Below are positions 45,813 to 57,340 of a stretch of DNA of 64,000 nucleotides, piece after piece. The stretch spans positions 14,664,001-14,728,000 of the forward strand of contig CM020511.1 of the NCBI GenBank assembly GCA_009823395.1, in the 5' to 3' direction. Source of the stretch: Thamnaconus septentrionalis. Its lineage: Eukaryota; Chordata; Actinopteri; Tetraodontiformes; Monacanthidae. The position numbers and the translations under genes are program-made. Below the pieces are notes generated by a model, which made no database searches, had not been told where the DNA came from, and was given only the letters and a program-made list of their open reading frames with translations. How positions within the stretch are numbered: the stretch's first letter is position 1; every line of letters begins with the position of its first letter.

Positions 45813-47529
45813 GTAATGTTTTGTCTATGTAAGAGAGAAAGACAAGATCTCGCGTTGGAACTAATCACTGACAATAGCAATTCAGAGTCGGCATGTCAAG
45901 CCACTGAGGATAAGAAATATTGACGTCTGACTATACGCGCAGTCCACTGTTGGGTTGCAGGTGTTTCCCATCAGCTTTGAAGAGGGAACGCACTTTCAGC
46001 GAGGCGAAAGGGCTGGTGTTTCTCCTAACATACCTCAATATTCAACCGATATTGTCTATTCAAAGCAATTGTCTGGCATTTTTGTATTATTTTTTTAAAT
46101 ATTTTTTAATTAAAAGCAACTAGATGTCAAGCACTTATCAAAGGTCAAGGAGTCATTTCTAAACTTTGTAGTTATTCCAGCAATTCCAGAGACTCGGCAG
46201 CATCTCAGGTGCTTTCTTTTAGGCTTCATCTTCTCCTAAGCCTAATACTGAATTTGTGCACTTTTTCGGAGTCTGTTAATAGAAGTGATTTATCTAAGAG
46301 ACAACCCAGAACAGTAGTGTGCTGTCCTGTCACGTCATTCTCAGACTCTTACTCATCTCAGACATACGAGGGGATATGGATGCGGGGCTGAATGAACTTT
46401 CCCTGTCATCATTTATCTGAGGATAACTAGCATTACAAACCCTCTGAGGGATTGTGGCTGCGTCATAAAGAGCGAGTGAGAGAGGAGTTTGATTGTTCCA
46501 CCAATTAAGTCCAGCGCGTGTAACAGTGATACAAACCAGGCCTGTTGACGAACTACGCAGACTGCACAAGTTTAACAGAAACACATATTTTGGTAGAGAC
46601 TTGGAAAGGTGCTGTTGCACAGAGGGGAAAATGTTTCTACAGACTATTTTAAATCATGCAGGAATGATGTCATTGGTCTAAATTGTATATAATTGTGTAA
46701 AGACTGGTTGATTTATCATTCTTTTCACCCGTTTTTTTTTTTCTCCTTTTTATAACCGAACAATCAAAGGTTTGTTTTAGGGAAAAAATCATACATTTCA
46801 TTTGATGATGTTTCATTAGAAATTAAACACAGAAAATCCTGACCAACAGGGACACGGAGCTTTGGCAGCGTTTCAGTCCATGTTGTTGTTTTAAGCGTTG
46901 GCAGTTCTTTGTTTCGTCACTGGTCTTCATCAGAGAGGAGCCCAGAGCCGGGTTTGAATGCACATAATGGAAAGGCTTCGGGCTCCGTGTGTGTTTACGT
47001 TGCCTAACATCTGTTGAAAGTAGCAGTGCTGACCACAAAAACTGTGCCAGAACATCACCCTATGTATTAACACACAGGAGGTTCTTAGATGCTCACCCTG
47101 GGAGTGAGTGCTGTTGCAGGAGACTTTCTTCATCGTCATAATCTTCTTCTTCTTCTTCCTGCTGCTCCCATGAGAGATCAACACAAGCGACTAATCTGCA
47201 TCCATCTTGACTAGACCGCTGCATCCAATTCTCTAACCATCTGAACCCATACTGTGGCAGGAGATAATGCTGGAAAAAAACGTTCACATCTAAATCATAC
47301 ATAAAGCATCAAAATAGCATGGAAATAAAGGCTGTGAGATGTACATAAACAAATAAAAGTGATAAGGTTCCATAGTTACAATGCTGTGCACAGCACATTG
47401 GGACAAAATAATGAGATGTGACAATAAATCAATACTGCAACATACTGAAACACAATAAACACTACAAGCATCTCAACTTAAAGCATTTGACTTGAAAAGC
47501 CAAGATTAGTTAGAGCCTTTGGAAACCTA

Positions 47530-47560
47530 TTAGTAGTAGTAGTGGTAGTAGTAGTAGTGA
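47530..47560 (+). repeat. (TAG)n trinucleotide tract
   Basis: TAGTAGTAGTAG with one GTGGTAG variant. Confidence 0.9.
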
Positions 47561-48844
47561 CAGTACTTTCAATGAAAAGTAGTTTCACGTAATCACAGTA
47601 TCATAGACAGTTAATTTCTAACTTATTTTTCAAAATGAAAGTATTTTCCTCCCAACAGGCTGCGCGGTCTTTGCACTCTTGCTACTCAAGGTTTGGTTTG
47701 ATTAATTTCTCAGCCTGATGCATTGTGATATTTCTGCCAGAGACACGTTACAATCACAAGTAACAGGCCAAACAGTTCTTTGTAAGCGTTGTTGGAGATG
47801 TTGATTAAATTATAGCTACAATGCATTCTGAATGGACTTGAGTTTATTTTGGTGTTCCCCAAGGATGTGTCGTTGGCCCAGTCCTTTTTATCATCTGTCT
47901 CCTACCCCTCGGCCGCAGATTCTGATAAAAATACATTTCACTGCTACACCCAGTTCTACCTTTCCACCTGAACAGCCCAAACACTGACACATTTACCATC
48001 TTTAAATCCCACCTCAAAACCCACCAGTTTAAAAGAGTTTATTCACCCTGGCTGTTATTCCACTGGAAATGTTTTTGTAATCATTCATTTTCCTACTTTT
48101 CAAAGTTCTTTTACATTTTGAGTTTTCTCCCAACTTGATGTGTTTGTGCGATTGAGAATAAAGGGGCATCCTCTTAAAGCCCCTTGCTACATCCTGGTCC
48201 CTGAGCGCAGACGAGTGTCTTATAATTGCTCCTCGTCAATCAGGGCGTGTCATCAATAGCGAAGATTATCATAACAAATGTGCTATGTATCAACGTGTGT
48301 CGGGTCGGTCCCACAGTGGAGCACTTAATCAGCACTTTCGACCCAAAGCCAGATGTTGACAAGCCACTTTCTACAGGGACGGTGACATCAGACCACACAG
48401 TTGTCGCATTTACTCATCACGTATAGCCTGACTAACGTTAAGTTGGATCCGCCTCATTAGCGCTGCTTCTTTTCAAACAAACCCATGCAATTACCTCAAA
48501 CATGTATACACGACTTTTATGGTGTTTATGATAGGATGCATATGTGCAAAGTTGTATTAGTGGATAAATAAACCACTGTTTACCCCGACAACAACCCAGC
48601 ATCATCCACAAGAGCCTTCGCAACGGGATAACAAACGGTAAGAATTTTAACAAAACACAAATTTGCTACTGAGAGAGGAAATTCTGTATTTATAACAAAC
48701 TTAAGAGCTCACTTCTCAAAAATTATAAACATGGATATTTTACTATTCAAACAAATGAGCAACACTATTGTTCCTCTAGTTTATGCAGTGGAGAACTGAG
48801 CCGGTATCACTCCAGACAATTTTGGTAAAACGCACTTGCGCACG

Positions 48845-48868
48845 CACACACACACACACACACACACT
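48845..48868 (+). repeat. (CA)n microsatellite
   Basis: Pure CA repeat of about 12 units. Confidence 0.95.
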
Positions 48869-50070
48869 AGATTGAAAGTATTTACCCTTGTCCACCCAGT
48901 CTGTCTGTGCTGCCATCTGTCCCCAACTAAAAAAAAAAAAATACAGTGTGTCAGAGACATGAGTGGACACATTGAGCTTTACTGGGCAACTCAAGTTTGT
49001 CATTTGAAACATCTGAAGCACTCCCAGTCCACTTTTTTGAGAGAACTACATAAATAATGACTCTCTCCAGCAACAGTGGGACATATTTGTGGCCCAGATG
49101 TAACTTTATACTTGCACAAGGACAGCAAGGGTTGCATAAAATTGCTGAACTAGATATATATCTGGCGTGTAGTTCGGATTTCTTCGAAGCACACTAGTCC
49201 GAATCATCGCGCTGAAGAAAAGAAAAATCACTCCTCTTATTTCATTTGCGCACATGAGGCGATTGTCCTCTTGTGTGACATTTAGAAAGCTGCCAACTTT
49301 CTTCTGTCTTTGTTTATCAAGCAGCCATCTCCATGGTGACGGAGGAAAATCTGTTCACATTCAGAGTGTTGCAACATTTAATCCTCTGATTGAATTACCA
49401 GGGAGGAGCAGAGAGAGGTGAATAAATTCACCCCCTTTTTTATAAACATTAACTCTGTTGAATTTGTGGCGTACAGTCCTGGGGTTCCAGTTGTCACTAT
49501 GGAACTAAATGTGTCGGCTGCCAGTACAAATTGGGATGTTTATATTGGAGTGTATCTCTTTATAAATGAGTTTTCTGACTCTTCAGTGACATCACATACT
49601 CTACCGGCCTTCAGATGTTTTATCGTTTCTCAAATCCCGGAATTCAAGAGGTTTTTAAGTATTCCAGTCATCACTTTTCTTCTCTGATGGTTACATGGAA
49701 ACCATAGAGACGACATTAGATTTCATTAGCAAAGAAATAGAAGCCAGCCCAAATAAAAGTTAATATTGATCATTAGTAGATAATTACTTGCGCTTCAAAT
49801 TCATCAAGATGTTTTTTCACAAGGTGCCAAGTGATAAGCTTTTCAGATTATTATGCTGCCCCCTGCTGGATCTATTAGCTCTGGATTTTGTTTAGTAACT
49901 CATTAGCCATTACAATTATGTCAGTTCTTGGAATAGAGATAATATAGCACTGCATTTATTTTTCTTTGTACATATCGAGGCCGTAGTGACAAAATTCAGT
50001 CAATGTTTGCACAATCATAAGAAACGAACACAACACAGCCTGCTAACCAAACTTGAAAAGAAGCGCGCAG

Positions 50071-50110
50071 ATTGATGTAATTATAGTGCTAATTACAGTA
50101 ATCATCACAT
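50071..50110. promoter_or_regulatory. Cluster of TAATTA homeodomain-type motifs
   Basis: TAATTA occurs at 50078-50083 and again at 50090-50095, 12 bases apart, with GTAATCAT just after and ATTGATG just before. Such clusters are typical of developmental enhancers, but TAATTA is also common in AT-rich DNA. No conservation could be tested. Confidence 0.15.
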
Positions 50111-50311
50111 CCCTTTGGATGTTCTGCGTAAATGTATAAATGTTAAACACCGTGTTGGCAGGAAGTATAGTGTTACTCGTAGATAACACTGTAAAAGTTC
50201 CTCGGTTTAATTTGGCCGAGTGACAGCGAAACGTGTCCTTTAATTCTGTTTTTGTAGCTATTAAAGTCTTTTCCATGCGCACGCTCACACACGCACACAG
50301 ACACGGAGGCG

Positions 50312-50312
<1 letters not shown>

Positions 50313-50347
<35 letters not shown>
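50313..50347 (+). repeat. (CA)n microsatellite, about 17 units
   Basis: Pure CA repeat preceded by imperfect CA-rich sequence from 50284. Confidence 0.95.
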
Positions 50348-50350
<3 letters not shown>

Positions 50351-52284
50351 GCTCACGTGTTCCCACCCCCTCATTACCCCCTGCCTTCTGACTCTATCAT
50401 TTGCATCACTCTCATCCACCCCAGCGCTCTCTCTGAGTGGGTTGTATACACAATGTGGTTAAAGTCTCCCCGGCACATGAAATTGTATAGAGCCACGGTG
50501 AGCCTCCTGTGTTGTTGGTAGTGGAGGCCGGTCCTCGGAGGGCTCTGTTGCACAAATTTGCGAAGGTTAGGCAATAGCAGCAGGACGCTCCACACTGAGT
50601 GTTGAATGTATGCAGAGAAGAGTTCCAAAAGGGAGAAGAGTGCTTCTCAGAAAGACGAAGTTTCAGTTGCAGGATTGCAATGATGCAGCGCAGTGACTAA
50701 TAGTAATGGTTGGCTCAGATGTCTGACTATGAAGCTGTGTCAGGGAAAAGCAAGCACGGACAATGTGGGAGAAACTGATTCTTTGAACTGTGAATAAAAT
50801 GCTTCACAAACAAATTGAAGCCAAAAACATAAAACAACATAAACTATTTGCGAAGGGGTGGGTGATTTTTGTAACTACCACCTCATTTCCTGATTCACAA
50901 TATGTATCTTTTCAAAAATCGAATCAGTCCTAGTGAGTAACGAGGACCTCTTCATCGAAGATGACTTACAGTCTGAGATCGAATGTCTCCCACAATTGAT
51001 GGTTATGGAGAGTCGGTCTAAGAACACACATGCTCTCGTCCTGATAATTCGGCTCTCTGCGGTATTTTAATCTCCACCTCAGAAAATGGGCTCAGCTCTC
51101 TGGAAAGTTTAAAAACAAAAAAACAAAACGGGCTGTAAAATATTGTGTCTGTTGGTACCATTCACAACTTTTTCACCAATGGCACGAAGTTAGCTCTAAT
51201 GCAAGGTGGAAACATGACTGCAACATTCTATAAATGATTCAAAAGGGGCTGGTTATGAGAGGTGCATGCCCACCTATGTTACACGAAAGCAGACTGCTGG
51301 GATGGACTCTGCTGAAACTGTTGGTGCAGCTCTGGTCGTATGGCCTTCAGCAGCCTCAGAACAGATGATTCTTGTCCTGGTTCCATGCAATGAGGGCATG
51401 CTTGGCCGGTGAAAACTTTAGTGCCATAACGGCTCATGCAATTCCGTTAACATGGCTTAGGTTTTCTTCATGGGCCAACGACAGGGTGGCTATACCTTTG
51501 GATTGAGCCAGACTGCCTGCTTCACACAGAAGGTGTGACTCGTGGAAAGTCTTACATTACATTTCAGCACCATTAACAGATTAGGGTGTGTGTGGCTCCA
51601 GCAACACCTCATCTGTCCTCATTTTATCTGCGTTGAGTGTGGTTAAAGCTTGAGAAACGAAACACTGTGACTGATTTTTAATAGTCCCTTCATTGCAGTT
51701 TGAAAAACTATTTATGCATAAAATGGGTGGTGTTTTCAAAATGAGTTCTTTTTCTTTGAAAGAGGGAAGAAGGCTGCCAAGTTATTTTCAATGTTGATCA
51801 TCTGTAAAAGAAAACTCCCTCTATGAGACTGGCTTTTTGCACAAAACACAATAACCTGATAATGCAAATGCATTATAAAAAAAAAAGTATTAGCATTACC
51901 TATTCTTCCAGAGTCTATCAGCAACAGTCCTGACCTTCCTAACCATATCAGGGCCCTGCAGGCCTTCTTATTCTTTATTTATTTATTTATCGCTATTTTA
52001 AGGCAGCATAATAACAATATATTTTAACACTGCAGTTATGACAAAGAGAAGACGAGGCCAATGTGGTTCTTTATATTTGCAGCAACAGCGAGGAGAAGAT
52101 GATGAAATCTGCCAACTGTCTGCTGCAACAATACTGTCTTTCCAAAAAGACCATGACATTTTTTCTGCTGCGTTTTTTTTTTTTTTGCCCTATTGCCAGA
52201 TAAAAGCCCAATAAAATGTAAACTTCTGCGGGACCAGCCCAACTTTTTAGCTGCTACAAGTTGACGCAGCGGCAGCACCAGTCA
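50348..52284. other. No gene seen; unique sequence
   Basis: A GTAAGT donor-like motif on the minus strand at about 50975 follows an open stretch of about 28 codons (after TACCGCAG), but the acceptor has little pyrimidine. No other support for coding. A T-run lies at 52176-52189. Confidence 0.45.
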
Positions 52285-52370
52285 GTGCGTTTACATGGCA
52301 CTAGAGAAATTCTAATTATTGCGTTTACATGACTCAGTGCCATGTAAACGCACTTCATGTAAACGCACTG
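52285..52370. mobile_element. Palindromic MITE-like remnant
   Basis: GTGCGTTTACATGGCACT (52285-52302) and AGTGCCATGTAAACGCAC (52336-52353) are perfect 18 bp inverted repeats. A second nested pair, GCGTTTACATGA (52321-52332) and TCATGTAAACGC (52355-52366), follows. The GCGTTTACATG motif with AATTATT between copies resembles the ends of a foldback/MITE family frequent in fish. Likely a nested or collapsed copy. Boundaries and family are inferred. Confidence 0.6.
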
Positions 52371-52472
52371 AATGAAGTGTCGTCGTCGTCGTTGCACTAA
52401 ATTTGTTGTAAAGCAGCCTGACAGTGGAGGACAGACAACAGGCTTTCATTTATTTATTTATTTATTCATTCA
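52371..52472. repeat. Short GTC and TTTA repeats
   Basis: (GTC)n at about 52379-52392 and (TTTA)n with TTCA units at about 52448-52474, immediately before the SINE head. Confidence 0.75.
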
Positions 52473-52798
52473 TTGCAGTGGTGCAGTGGTTAACAGTGGT
52501 CCCACAGCAAGAAGGCTGTGGGTTTGATTCCAGGGGCCTGCAGCCTTTTTGTGTGAAGTTTACATGTTGTCCCTCTTGTTTCTGTTGGTTCTCTCCAGGT
52601 GCTCCTGTTTCCTCCCACAGTCCAGAGACATGCACATTAGGCCAATTGGCAACCCTAAATTGTCCGTTGGTGCTAATGTGAGTGAAAATGGTTGCTTGTC
52701 TCTCTGTGTGGCCCCACAGTGAGCAAGTCACTTATCCACTGTGCAACTCTGACTTCTGGGATAGGGATAGCACCACAAAGACACTGAGTGCAGGATAC
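52473..52798 (+). mobile_element. tRNA-headed SINE, diverged copy
   Basis: The plus strand shows a box A-like TGGTGCAGTGGTTAACAGTGG from 52479 and box B-like GGTTTGATTCC at 52521-52531. These are followed by GAAGTTTACATGTTGTCCC, CCTCCCACAGTCCAGAGACA, CCCTAAATTGTCCG and a tail CACTGAGTGCAGGATA. The order matches the SINE at 20.9 kb read on its own strand. It has many substitutions, a shortened 3' part and no clear target duplication, so it is older. Confidence 0.85.
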
Positions 52799-55700
52799 TA
52801 GTTTTAAAAAAAAAAACGCATATACATTTGCATTCTGGCAATGGAGATTCTTACATGTCTATAAACAATTTAGCTTTTTGGTGTGAAAGTTATTTTTGGT
52901 TAAGGAACTGACTCTTTCTCAGAACTGGGAAAAATGAATCTGCAGTCAGCAAGACCATTAATAAAAAATAAAAATAAAACATTTTCGACAGTAGGTAGTT
53001 AGAGGCTGGCAACCATTCATTACTCAGTTCAAAAAATAAAAGTAGGTCAGGTAGTCTGTAGGCAGAATACCACAGCAAAAGTGACCTTTTTACACTTCAG
53101 TTAAGATTGGATAATAAAGTGCACCCTCCCACGCATACTCTTACTTTGCCCCCCATCTGCGATCACATACTAACTTCCCAAATCTCTGCTGGAAGTGACT
53201 AATCCTTCAGTCAGACTCGATCATGAAACCTCAAGCCGATGGTGCTGCTGATTAAAATTTTGTTTTCAAGATGTCCTACATTGTGGATGCAAGTTACTGG
53301 GAAAAAGGAAAGAAATCGGACTCAAATCCCTGCTGCATTTTATTAAGTATAATCACACTGAAAGTGACTAGTTAAGCAGTGCGTCGTGGGATATTCCGTA
53401 TTCTCTATTTTTTTCAAAGGACCAATTCTAAAAATTGCTGGAACAGAACATCATACGAAACGATAGTTTTCTTAATACTAGTATTTGCAAGGTCTTTACA
53501 GTGGATTCTTTTCCGATAAATACTGTGAATTTTACATGTCATTCAAATGATTTTGGTTCAACGTTAAAATGTCCATGTGATGCTTACAAAGCACAATAGT
53601 ATCTGTTTGAAATCATGCATTACTGTCTCCCCACTAGACTGCCTTTGGTGCCTTCACTCATTTCCGTATTCCCACAACGTCAGCCACCATGGGAAGATTT
53701 TGAATTGAGCGAGCATTTATCAATGTCAGCATTGTTAACCAGTTTGGCACCCACTGTTTACAATGCTAAATGTACCGATCTTTTCTTGGACAGTCCCACA
53801 AACCCCTACTCCTTTAACAATCTGGCATGTTTAGAATAGACCGGCACGTATCCAAGAAAGCAAATCTTTTGTGGACATTTTACATTCATTTGCTGGCTGA
53901 AATAATCATCTGCAACAAATATTAGCAAAGGCTATTTTATCAGAAACAGTCAGTTATAGCTGTCAGCACAGACATCATCATGACCGCTTGCTGATTGGTA
54001 GTTGCAGTGGGAACCCTCTTCACTCTGTTGTGGTCAGACATGGAAGCAAGGAGTAGCCAGTTACAGTTTTCCCAAGATTATCCTGACTGTTTCTGAACTG
54101 AGAAATGACATTAAGGCATTGTTGAGCCAGCCAGACCACTTTTATTTGCTTTTTGATTTGTCCAAATTAAATATGGATTGATCTGGATTGGCAAATTAAT
54201 TGAAGCGGATTTGGCTTTGTTCTGGCAGGATATGGAAGCTCAGCTTGCAGGAAACTCATGATCTCAGAGCCAGCCCACATTAGCCAGCCAGCTGGCCACC
54301 CAAAAGATTCTCTTTCATGAATTCAATTGAAAGTTTTTACACTTTCTTTTTAATCTGCTTTGATTTCCTCCCCTTCCTGATCCCCTGAGAGCTGCTTTCA
54401 ACCAACCTCCACCTCAGCTCCTCCTTTTAACTTTTGTCAGACTCAATCAAGGTCATTTTGGTCGGTGATGTGTGATGTTTTTTAAGTTCTTCTCCAACAC
54501 TGAGCTATAATAAGATGTTTTTATTATTACCATAGTGGAGGAATTTGCGCCAGTCAGTTGTGTTTCCTGTTTGTATCTTTCCCTCTGTCTGTTTCCCATC
54601 CGAAAATATATTTAAGAAAACACAGATAAGACCATCGTGACATGACTTATAAGTGAAATATTTTAAGAATGATTAAAAGTTCTGCTCTAAGTGTTGCTCT
54701 AAGGAAAAACCAAACCAAACCACAGTATTCTCTTACATGAGGAAACAAGGAAATCTTAGTTTGATCAAGTTTCTTTGAGAGGCATTAGCAAATAAGCAAG
54801 AGAAACTTGAGTGATTTGCAAATATCTCAGTTCATCAGTAGGCACATTTTAATAAAATAATACTGAATTCAGGGTGCCGTTCAGAGTGCAATTGAGAGTG
54901 CGTAAATGTTTCTGATTTTTTTCCCCTCACTAAGCAAAGTTTTCTTTCAGTCAATACAGCAAATTGGTGTGGGGATTGCGTCCTTGCGGAGGCAGGGTAA
55001 GCCCACCTTCCTCTGGGGCAATAAAATCCTTTGAACATTCTTCTTCCTTCATATTCCATTTCATCAAGTTTATTCTGGCAAAGCAGAGCTCTCAACTGCA
55101 ATTTAACTCAGATAGCTGAAGTTGTTCCCCACCCAAGCTGTTGCTACCAAGGCCTGTCTGTATTTTCACTGTTTAGCCTGCTAACTTGCAGCCAATCCTA
55201 TTACTGACCACAGTAAAGAGCTGTTTTGTATTTAGCTAGGTTAACAACACTGTTTAAAGACGCGTTTGTTGCCTGACATCTTACCAGTTCAAAAGTACTT
55301 AGTGGAAGCAAAGGTAAGGCCAAAAGCTCTTCTAGAGAAGCTAACAAAGCTAGCTTAACTAAGGGAAACAGAAATCGCATATGCCCACGTGCCAGTGACT
55401 TTATTTCTGTAAAAGACAGATACACACAGTGGCTTTATGCAAAACTTGCACTTGTCAACACTGAACTTGTGTTCTCTGTTGCTTTGGAAGCCCACCATGG
55501 AGGCATATGTGAGCTACTCCCTTCCACCAGAGAGGACAAATCAAGACATTGATGACTAAAGTGCTGATGACTGTCCTCTCTACCAAGAGTTGTCTTTGGC
55601 CACTTCAGGAGACCTCTCCTAAGATGATGTGTTTCACTAGCACGAGCACTACCCGAGAGATTTTCTAACATGGATATGAAACTGAAGCCCATTATTCTGC

Positions 55701-56809
55701 TCTCAGCACTGAAGTGATGCAACTGCCATCAGCAGATGCTACTGTGCCAGGTGTCAGATCCTAACCGTCTAGCTGTGGGGCGTGATGGAATTTTCCAAAC
55801 AAATCTATTCTCCCAATGTAGCAACAAAGGGAAACTGGAAGTTATGTATGCAACCAATGTTCCGAGATTGCGGAAAACAAGGCACAAAACGTGTTAGCCT
55901 CTCACTGTGCTCACATGTAGACCCATGCAAAGATGAGACTTTCCTTGCATGCAGAAGTCTTTTTGGACCTCAGTGACGTTTTAAAGGAATTCTGCAGATT
56001 GCTCTTTCAAGGACACAACCTGTTTTTCTGTTTTTCTTAACTCAAGGGAGCATTAACCATATGGATTGCTTCCATCTTTGTCTTTTTGATTTTAGTTGCT
56101 AGTGTAGGAAATAATGCACACCAGTAGGTTGAGAGAGGAGTAGTACTTTAAAAAAAAAATTTAAAAAAATATTATTATAGTTATTGTGACCTGATGTACC
56201 ATGATGTTGCTGTTCACTCCTGAAAATTTTTGTTATTTGACATTGTGCGAATTTTTCTTCTAGGAATTGTCCAAACAAAAACTTAAGCTAACAGTGAACT
56301 ATAAATAAGCTCAGGGAATGTTAGGGAGCCCAGGCATTTTCTAACTCTAACATGTAAAAGTGTTTGAGAAATGACAATGACAGGGACAATTGTTTGAAAT
56401 GTTGGGCAATGTTTTGTGGTTCCAGTCAGCTCATAGCCGCCAGAAACTAGTGTCATCCACAAACAGCTGAAGTGCTGTGATCCAGTTCTGCAATTCTCAA
56501 AGTGAAAAAAGCTTCCACTAAATGACTGGCACCATTGTTAATGGTATCCCGGTGGAGGCATTGCAGCCTTGTGTTCCAATTGGAGCACACAAGTGCAGAG
56601 CAAAGGGGACCAGTCCAGGCATGTCTTCCAGGTTTGTCCGATTAAAACTTTTTCAATATAAACAGCTGACAATGAGCCTGTTGCCAGTAGCGAAAGACCT
56701 ATTAAAAGGTTCAATGAGTTTTTTTTACTCAATTAATTAACATTCCACCCCTTGCTCCATGCATTTGTCTGTCTATTCAACCATGTTTTATCACTAGTTA
56801 TCCTGCACT
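52799..56809. other. No gene recognised; AT-rich unique sequence
   Basis: A plus-strand frame with a true ATG at 53615-53839 (74 codons, including CTDLFLDSPTNPYSFNNLAC) reads smoothly but has no known motif. Minus-strand frames at 54835-55101 and 55435-55722 are also motif-free. A-runs around 56151-56168. No transposon recognised. Confidence 0.45.
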
Positions 56810-56892
56810 CCTGGTTATCCTAGCTGTGCTAGACCATATCCGAGCTCACTCGGGACAAAGACGGAGTCTTCCTGTACAAGTCGACAGTTTAA
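56810..56892 (-). mobile_element. Old SINE/LINE tail fragment
   Basis: CTGTGCTAGACCATATCCGA, GACAAAGACGGAGTC and CTGTACAAGTCGACAGTT follow, with substitutions, the tail blocks GGAGCCTATCCCAGC, GGGCGAAGGCAGGGTAC and CTGGACAAGTCGCCAGTT seen at 12.6 and 20.95 kb. A highly diverged 3' piece in the same orientation as those. Confidence 0.45.
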
Positions 56893-57179
56893 GGCAGTAT
56901 GAATTTATATAGTATACCATATTGTATAGCCGCATAGCCAGGTGCCCTAAAACTGACAGACTGTAGAGTAAAGCAAAGGAAACTGGGGTCTGTTTAGGTT
57001 CTGCAGTTTCCTCAAATGAACAGCTGGACATCAGACAGGGACCCAACACAGCTTCCACCAGCAAAGGCCAGCTTGACAGCAGAGAATCCAGCCCAGTGAT
57101 GATTCAGAGCAGCTCAGTCAAAGACTATATGAGATTTCCCAAAACTTTGTCTTAACATCCGTCCTAAGTGACTCAATGA

Positions 57180-57340
57180 CAAGTGGGATTTAGATCCAGC
57201 CAGTCACAGCACTGAGGTGGTCTGAGCCATATGTGGCCACATTCTGTCAGCAGCATGAATACAAATGTGTCTGAGGCCCCTTTCAGACGCCTACTCAACT
57301 GTCTCCCCCTGCGAGCCGCCACCAAAAAGGCCACATCAAC
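57180..57340. mobile_element. Possible transposon remnant
   Basis: The reverse strand contains blocks such as TCATGCTGCTGACAGAATGT and GGCCACATATGGCTCAGACC. These resemble an interspersed teleost repeat I have seen in other genomes. No termini or duplication could be defined, so this rests on memory of the motif. Confidence 0.25.

Larger units (their letters stand above)
45813..50070. other. No confident gene; unique DNA and microsatellites
   Basis: Contains a (TAG)n tract at about 47530-47560, a (CA)n tract at 48845-48868 and A-runs. A pyrimidine-rich acceptor (TTTTCCTCCCAACAG) ending at 47659 with a GTTTGG donor 32 bases on is too short to support. A plus-strand frame at 49418-49687 is open for 89 codons with no motif. 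No transposon was recognised. Confidence 0.45.

Noticed and set aside
52424..52731. 85- and 89-codon frames
   Set aside because: They are translations of the SINE at 52473-52798.
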